Of a stretch of 64,000 nt of DNA, positions 61,418 through 64,000 are shown piece by piece. The notes beneath the pieces were generated by a model. It searched no databases. It saw nothing but the letters and a program-made list of their open reading frames with translations, and was not told the DNA's origin. The stretch's first letter is position 1. The number at the start of each line of letters is the position of its first letter. The DNA is taken from NCBI RefSeq assembly GCF_017308075.1, contig NZ_JAFKFX010000043.1:1-64000 (forward strand), in the 5' to 3' direction. The stretch is from Allobosea sp. Lineage in GTDB: Bacteria; Pseudomonadota; Alphaproteobacteria; Rhizobiales; Beijerinckiaceae. Position numbers and translations under genes: made by a program.

Positions 61418-62665
61418 TCAAGGGCGCAGACCGAGCGTGGCTGAAGACGACGCAGCCTCCGGCTTGCCGGGCCTGGACTGGCGGGAACCGGATTTGCCGC
61501 GCAGTGCCGTGCAGGCGGCCTGGATGCGGCGGGCCGCTTCCTTGATCTCACGCGGGCGGACTGTCAGTGGCGGCGCAAACCGGACCACACCGTCGCGTGC
61601 GGGAACCGACAGCATCCGCTCGGCATGCAAGGCATGCACGAGTTCGAGCGGATCGCCATGCAAGCGCAATCCCTGCAGGAGCCCGGCGCCGCGCACATCG
61701 CAGATCAGCTCGCCGTGCTGCCGCTGGATCCCAACCAGGAGTTCGCGGAAAAGCTCGGCCATCTCCAGGACATGCTCGAAGAACCCGGCGTCGAGAACGA
61801 TGTCCAGCACGGCGTTGCCGACGGCCATGGCCAGCGGGTTGCCACCGAAGGTCGTGCCATGCGATCCCGGCAGCATGCCCTTGGCCGCCTCGCGCGTGGC
61901 CAGGCAAGCGCCCATCGGGAAGCCGCCGCCGATCCCCTTGGCCAGTGTGACGATGTCGGGCTTTATGCCGCTCCATTCATGAGCGAAGAGCTTGCCGGTT
62001 CGGCCGACGCCGGATTGGACCTCGTCCAGGATGAGCAACAGGCCGCGTTCGTCGCAGATCTGGCGCAGCCGGATCAAGATCTCCGGTTCGACCGTGCGCA
62101 AGCCGCCTTCGCCCTGCACGGGCTCGAGCATGATCGCCGCGGTCTGCGCCGACAGCAGCGCGTCGAGCCCCTGCCAGTCGCCCAGCACGGCCTGATCGAA
62201 GCCGTCGACCTTGGGGCCGAAACCCTCAAGATATTTCGCATAGCCGGTGGCGGCGATCATCGCCAGCGAGCGGCCATGAAAGGCGCCGTCGAAGGTCACG
62301 ACGCGGTAGCGCTCGGGCCGGCCTGTCGCCGAATGATGTTTCCGGGCCATCTTGACCGCGGCCTCATTGGCCTCGCCGCCGGAGTTGGCGAAGAAGACGA
62401 CATCCGCGAAGCTCGCCTCGGTCAGCCGCTGCGCCAGCCTTTCGGCCTCGGGCACCCGGACCAGGTTCGAGGTATGCCAAAGCTTGCCGGCCTGGGTCTT
62501 GAGCGCCCTGATCAGGCGCGGATGGCCGTGGCCGAGCGCATTGACGGCGATGCCGGAGGCGAAGTCGAGATAGCGCTCGCCGCTCTGCGAATAGAGCCAG
62601 CTTCCCCGGCCGAATTCGAAGGCGAGTTCAAAGGGCGAGGCGACGGGCAGCAGAGGACGGGTCAT
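61418..62665 (-). CDS. Class III aminotransferase, acetylornithine aminotransferase-like
   Basis: A 415-residue PLP fold I class III aminotransferase. YLDFASGIAVNALGHGHP, FFANSGGEANEAAVKMAR, FDGAFHGRSLAMIAATG, LLILDEVQSGVGRTGKLFA, PLP Lys in IVTLAKGIGGGFPMGA and GSHGTTFGGNPLAMAV are close to ArgD. It would act on acetylornithine or a similar omega-amino acid. No arg genes are adjacent, so it is likely another lone copy in this PLP-rich region. The ATG at 62665 has GAGG upstream and agrees with the family; the frame is open to 62860. Confidence 0.88.
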   Translation of the reverse strand: MTRPLLPVASPFELAFEFGRGSWLYSQSGERYLDFASGIAVNALGHGHPRLIRALKTQAGKLWHTSNLVRVPEAERLAQRLTEASFADVVFFANSGGEANEAAVKMARKHHSATGRPERYRVVTFDGAFHGRSLAMIAATGYAKYLEGFGPKVDGFDQAVLGDWQGLDALLSAQTAAIMLEPVQGEGGLRTVEPEILIRLRQICDERGLLLILDEVQSGVGRTGKLFAHEWSGIKPDIVTLAKGIGGGFPMGACLATREAAKGMLPGSHGTTFGGNPLAMAVGNAVLDIVLDAGFFEHVLEMAELFRELLVGIQRQHGELICDVRGAGLLQGLRLHGDPLELVHALHAERMLSVPARDGVVRFAPPLTVRPREIKEAARRIQAACTALRGKSGSRQSRPGKPEAASSSATLGLRP

Positions 62666-62923
62666 CCAAGGCGCCTCGCATGGGAGGATTGGTCGAATCC
62701 GGGGCATGGCGCCCCGACGTGTTTCAGATGAGACAAGAGCGAATCCTCCGGCAAGGCAGCGTCTGGAACGCCGCTCGTACCGGCCCCGGGGGCTGGCCGG
62801 CAGGTCCGGGTCGCCGAATTTCGATAGGCCGGAAGGGTCTTCGCGACAGAATGGACGCAAATCTGTGCCGAATGTCGCAGTTTCTTGCGTGTCCGGTTCT
62901 GCCGTAGGCGGTTGCCAGTCGGG

Positions 62924-63475
62924 CTATCCGATCGTGCAGGCGGTCTCGGAGCAGCCGTCCTTCTCGGCGCCGTTCGGATCCGCGACGAGCGAGGTATCCG
63001 GGGGCTCGCCGATCAGGGCTGCGATTTCGGCGCCGAGCTGCAGATCGGGCAAATGGCCGAAGACCTGGCGGCGCAAGCGGCCGGCCCTGTCGATGAGAAG
63101 CAGCGTCGGGGTGCCCTGCATCCGGTAGCGCTGCATGGTGATGGGCAGGGGATCGTCCGGTCCCGTCGCGCGGTCGACGCCGACAGGGTAGGCGACCCGG
63201 TATTCATGGAGAAAGGCTTCGAGCGAAACCGGCCGCATCGCCGCGTGATGCTCGAAGACCGTGTGGAGACCGATCACCTGCACATGCTTGTTCGGGAAGA
63301 TCCGGTGGACCTGCGCCAATTGCGGCAGCAGATGCGAGACGCAGCCGGGGCAGAGCATCTGAAAGGCGCCTGCGACGACGACCCTGCCGCGAAGGGATGC
63401 AAGATCGACCGGGCGCGGCGTGTTGAACCAGCGCTCGATCTCCCAGTCCGGCGCAACCTGCGATTGGGGGCTCAT
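62924..63475 (-). CDS. Redoxin/TlpA-like thioredoxin-fold protein
   Basis: A 183-residue thioredoxin-fold protein with the redox motif FQMLCPGCVSH (CPGC), VIGLHTVFEHH, a cis-Pro in GTPTLLLIDRAGRL, and a C-terminal tail with two more Cys (GCSETACTIG). There is no signal peptide, so it acts in the cytoplasm, probably as a peroxiredoxin or thiol reductase. It diverges from the MarR gene, whose operator-like palindromes lie in between, and is likely under its control. Confidence 0.82.
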   Translation of the reverse strand: MSPQSQVAPDWEIERWFNTPRPVDLASLRGRVVVAGAFQMLCPGCVSHLLPQLAQVHRIFPNKHVQVIGLHTVFEHHAAMRPVSLEAFLHEYRVAYPVGVDRATGPDDPLPITMQRYRMQGTPTLLLIDRAGRLRRQVFGHLPDLQLGAEIAALIGEPPDTSLVADPNGAEKDGCSETACTIG

Positions 63476-63547
63476 GGGGTCTCCTATATCGGTCTCGCCT
63501 GGGTGGGAGGTCGGGCCGTCACTGCGTCCGGGGCGTGCAGGCTGAGA

Positions 63548-63616
63548 TCAACCGCTGGCGACGTTGCAGGCGTGGGAGACGCAAGGTCGCGGCGAATGGA
63601 AGCCGATGCCGTTCAT
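63548..63616 (-). CDS. Possible 22-residue peptide upstream of the redoxin gene
   Basis: A short frame starts MNGIGFHSP and ends ACNVASG, with Cys12 and Cys17. GGGAG lies seven bases before the ATG (63614-63616), a near-ideal ribosome site. It sits 72 bases upstream of the redoxin start and downstream of the operator region, so it would be the first frame on that transcript. It could be a leader peptide or a chance frame; no family is recognised. Confidence 0.4.
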   Translation of the reverse strand: MNGIGFHSPRPCVSHACNVASG

Positions 63617-63658
63617 GAGGCTCTCCCGCTCATGCCTGATGATAGATCGACATGAAAT

Positions 63659-63715
63659 ATTAGGAGTGCTAATTCTATTATCGACGTCAGTCAATGATAA
63701 ATTAGGAGTCCGAAT
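63659..63715. promoter_or_regulatory. Two operator-like palindromes of the MarR regulator
   Basis: ATTAGGAGTGCTAAT (63659-63673) is a perfect inverted repeat ATTAG-N5-CTAAT. ATTAGGAGTCCGAAT (63701-63715) is the same with one mismatch in the right arm. The starts are 42 bases apart, four helical turns, so two dimers would bind the same face. The second site covers the ribosome site of the MarR gene. The patch is AT-rich in a GC-rich genome. Confidence 0.7.
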
Positions 63716-63716
63716 T

Positions 63717-64000
63717 TTGGCCGCGATTTTCGATGCGATAAGCGAGCCGATCGCGCGACGGGTGACGGCTGGGCTGGCGAAGATCGGCGGAGTCTTGCGC
63801 AGCCACGCCTGGAAAGGCGCGGGTGCGGCAGGGGTGACGCCAACCCAGGGCCAGGCGCTCGGCCTGCTGCGGGAAGCGCCCGATGGCATGCGGCTGGCGG
63901 AACTCGCCGGCATGCTCGGCATCTCCGCGCCGACCGCCAGCGAAGCCGTCACCTCCCTGGTCCAGAAGGGGCTCGCGGTGAAGGCTCCGGGGCCGGACAG
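63717..64000 (+). CDS. MarR-family transcriptional regulator, cut by window edge
   Basis: The frame runs off the window after about 94 residues. From TTG at 63717 it reads LAAIFDAISEPIARRVTAGL and then a MarR-type winged helix: TPTQGQALGLLREAP, MRLAELAGMLGISAPTASEAV and SLVQKGLAVKAP. AGGAG lies eight bases upstream of the TTG. The palindromes at 63659-63715 suggest it represses itself and the divergent redoxin gene. The C-terminal half is missing, so its sensor residues cannot be judged. Confidence 0.75.
   Translation, partial: MAAIFDAISEPIARRVTAGLAKIGGVLRSHAWKGAGAAGVTPTQGQALGLLREAPDGMRLAELAGMLGISAPTASEAVTSLVQKGLAVKAPGPD

Overview
The window is about 64 kb of GC-rich chromosome from an alphaproteobacterium, most likely of the Hyphomicrobiales (Rhizobiales), with a gene repertoire that resembles Bosea or its relatives. 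The order is supported by an NdvA-type cyclic glucan exporter, a GAACN7GAAC (GTTCN7GTTC) SOS box of the alphaproteobacterial type, an ALA synthase HemA, the aroK-aroB and xerD neighbourhood, and short Rhizobiales-style intergenic palindromes. The genus is an inference. Long open frames opposite the real genes are a GC effect and were left out.

Layout. 1-5150: a complete type II-C CRISPR-Cas locus on the minus strand (cas9-cas1-cas2), with a divergent tracrRNA upstream of cas9. Downstream of cas2 is the end of a CRISPR array that appears to have been cut by an IS630-family element at a TA inside a repeat. 5263-12529: an SOS-box gene, two divergent MFS transporters, a DUF3008 protein, a DUF2938/amidohydrolase/spermidine-synthase-like set and a ROK protein whose motifs are circularly permuted. 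12535-18473: an esterase, a minimal soxXYZA set with a frameshifted soxY, and a two-gene molybdenum hydroxylase. 18909-33885: mechanosensitive channel, CAP lipoprotein, MotAB-like pair, NdvA, CorC/HlyC protein, aroK-aroB, PabB-PabC fusion, xerD, small proteins and an IclR regulator.

34048-39741: a polar amino-acid ABC importer with a DoeB-like deacylase and a threonine-dehydratase-like enzyme, divergent from iclR. This looks like uptake and catabolism of an N-acylated diamino acid or similar compound. 39998-48217: small envelope proteins, a phosphonate-type importer (phnD-phnC-phnE-phnE) co-directional with a HAD phosphatase and a DeoR regulator, and an outer-membrane-like protein.

48485-62665 is the most unusual region. 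Two divergent gene sets encode extra-looking copies of amino-acid enzymes. Leftward: a 2OG-Fe dioxygenase-family protein that has lost its metal ligands, phosphatidylserine decarboxylase, a class I glutamine amidotransferase, serine hydroxymethyltransferase and ALA synthase. Rightward: phosphoserine aminotransferase, alanine racemase, a DegT-type aminotransferase, a SufS-type desulfurase and TrpB without TrpA. A tRNA-Cys, a MOSC protein and a class III aminotransferase follow. Eight different PLP enzymes from several folds sit together, with no obvious housekeeping partners. Several carry substitutions at conserved active-site positions. It is the best candidate for an undescribed system. The window ends with a redoxin and a divergent MarR regulator that has two operator-like palindromes spaced 42 bp apart.
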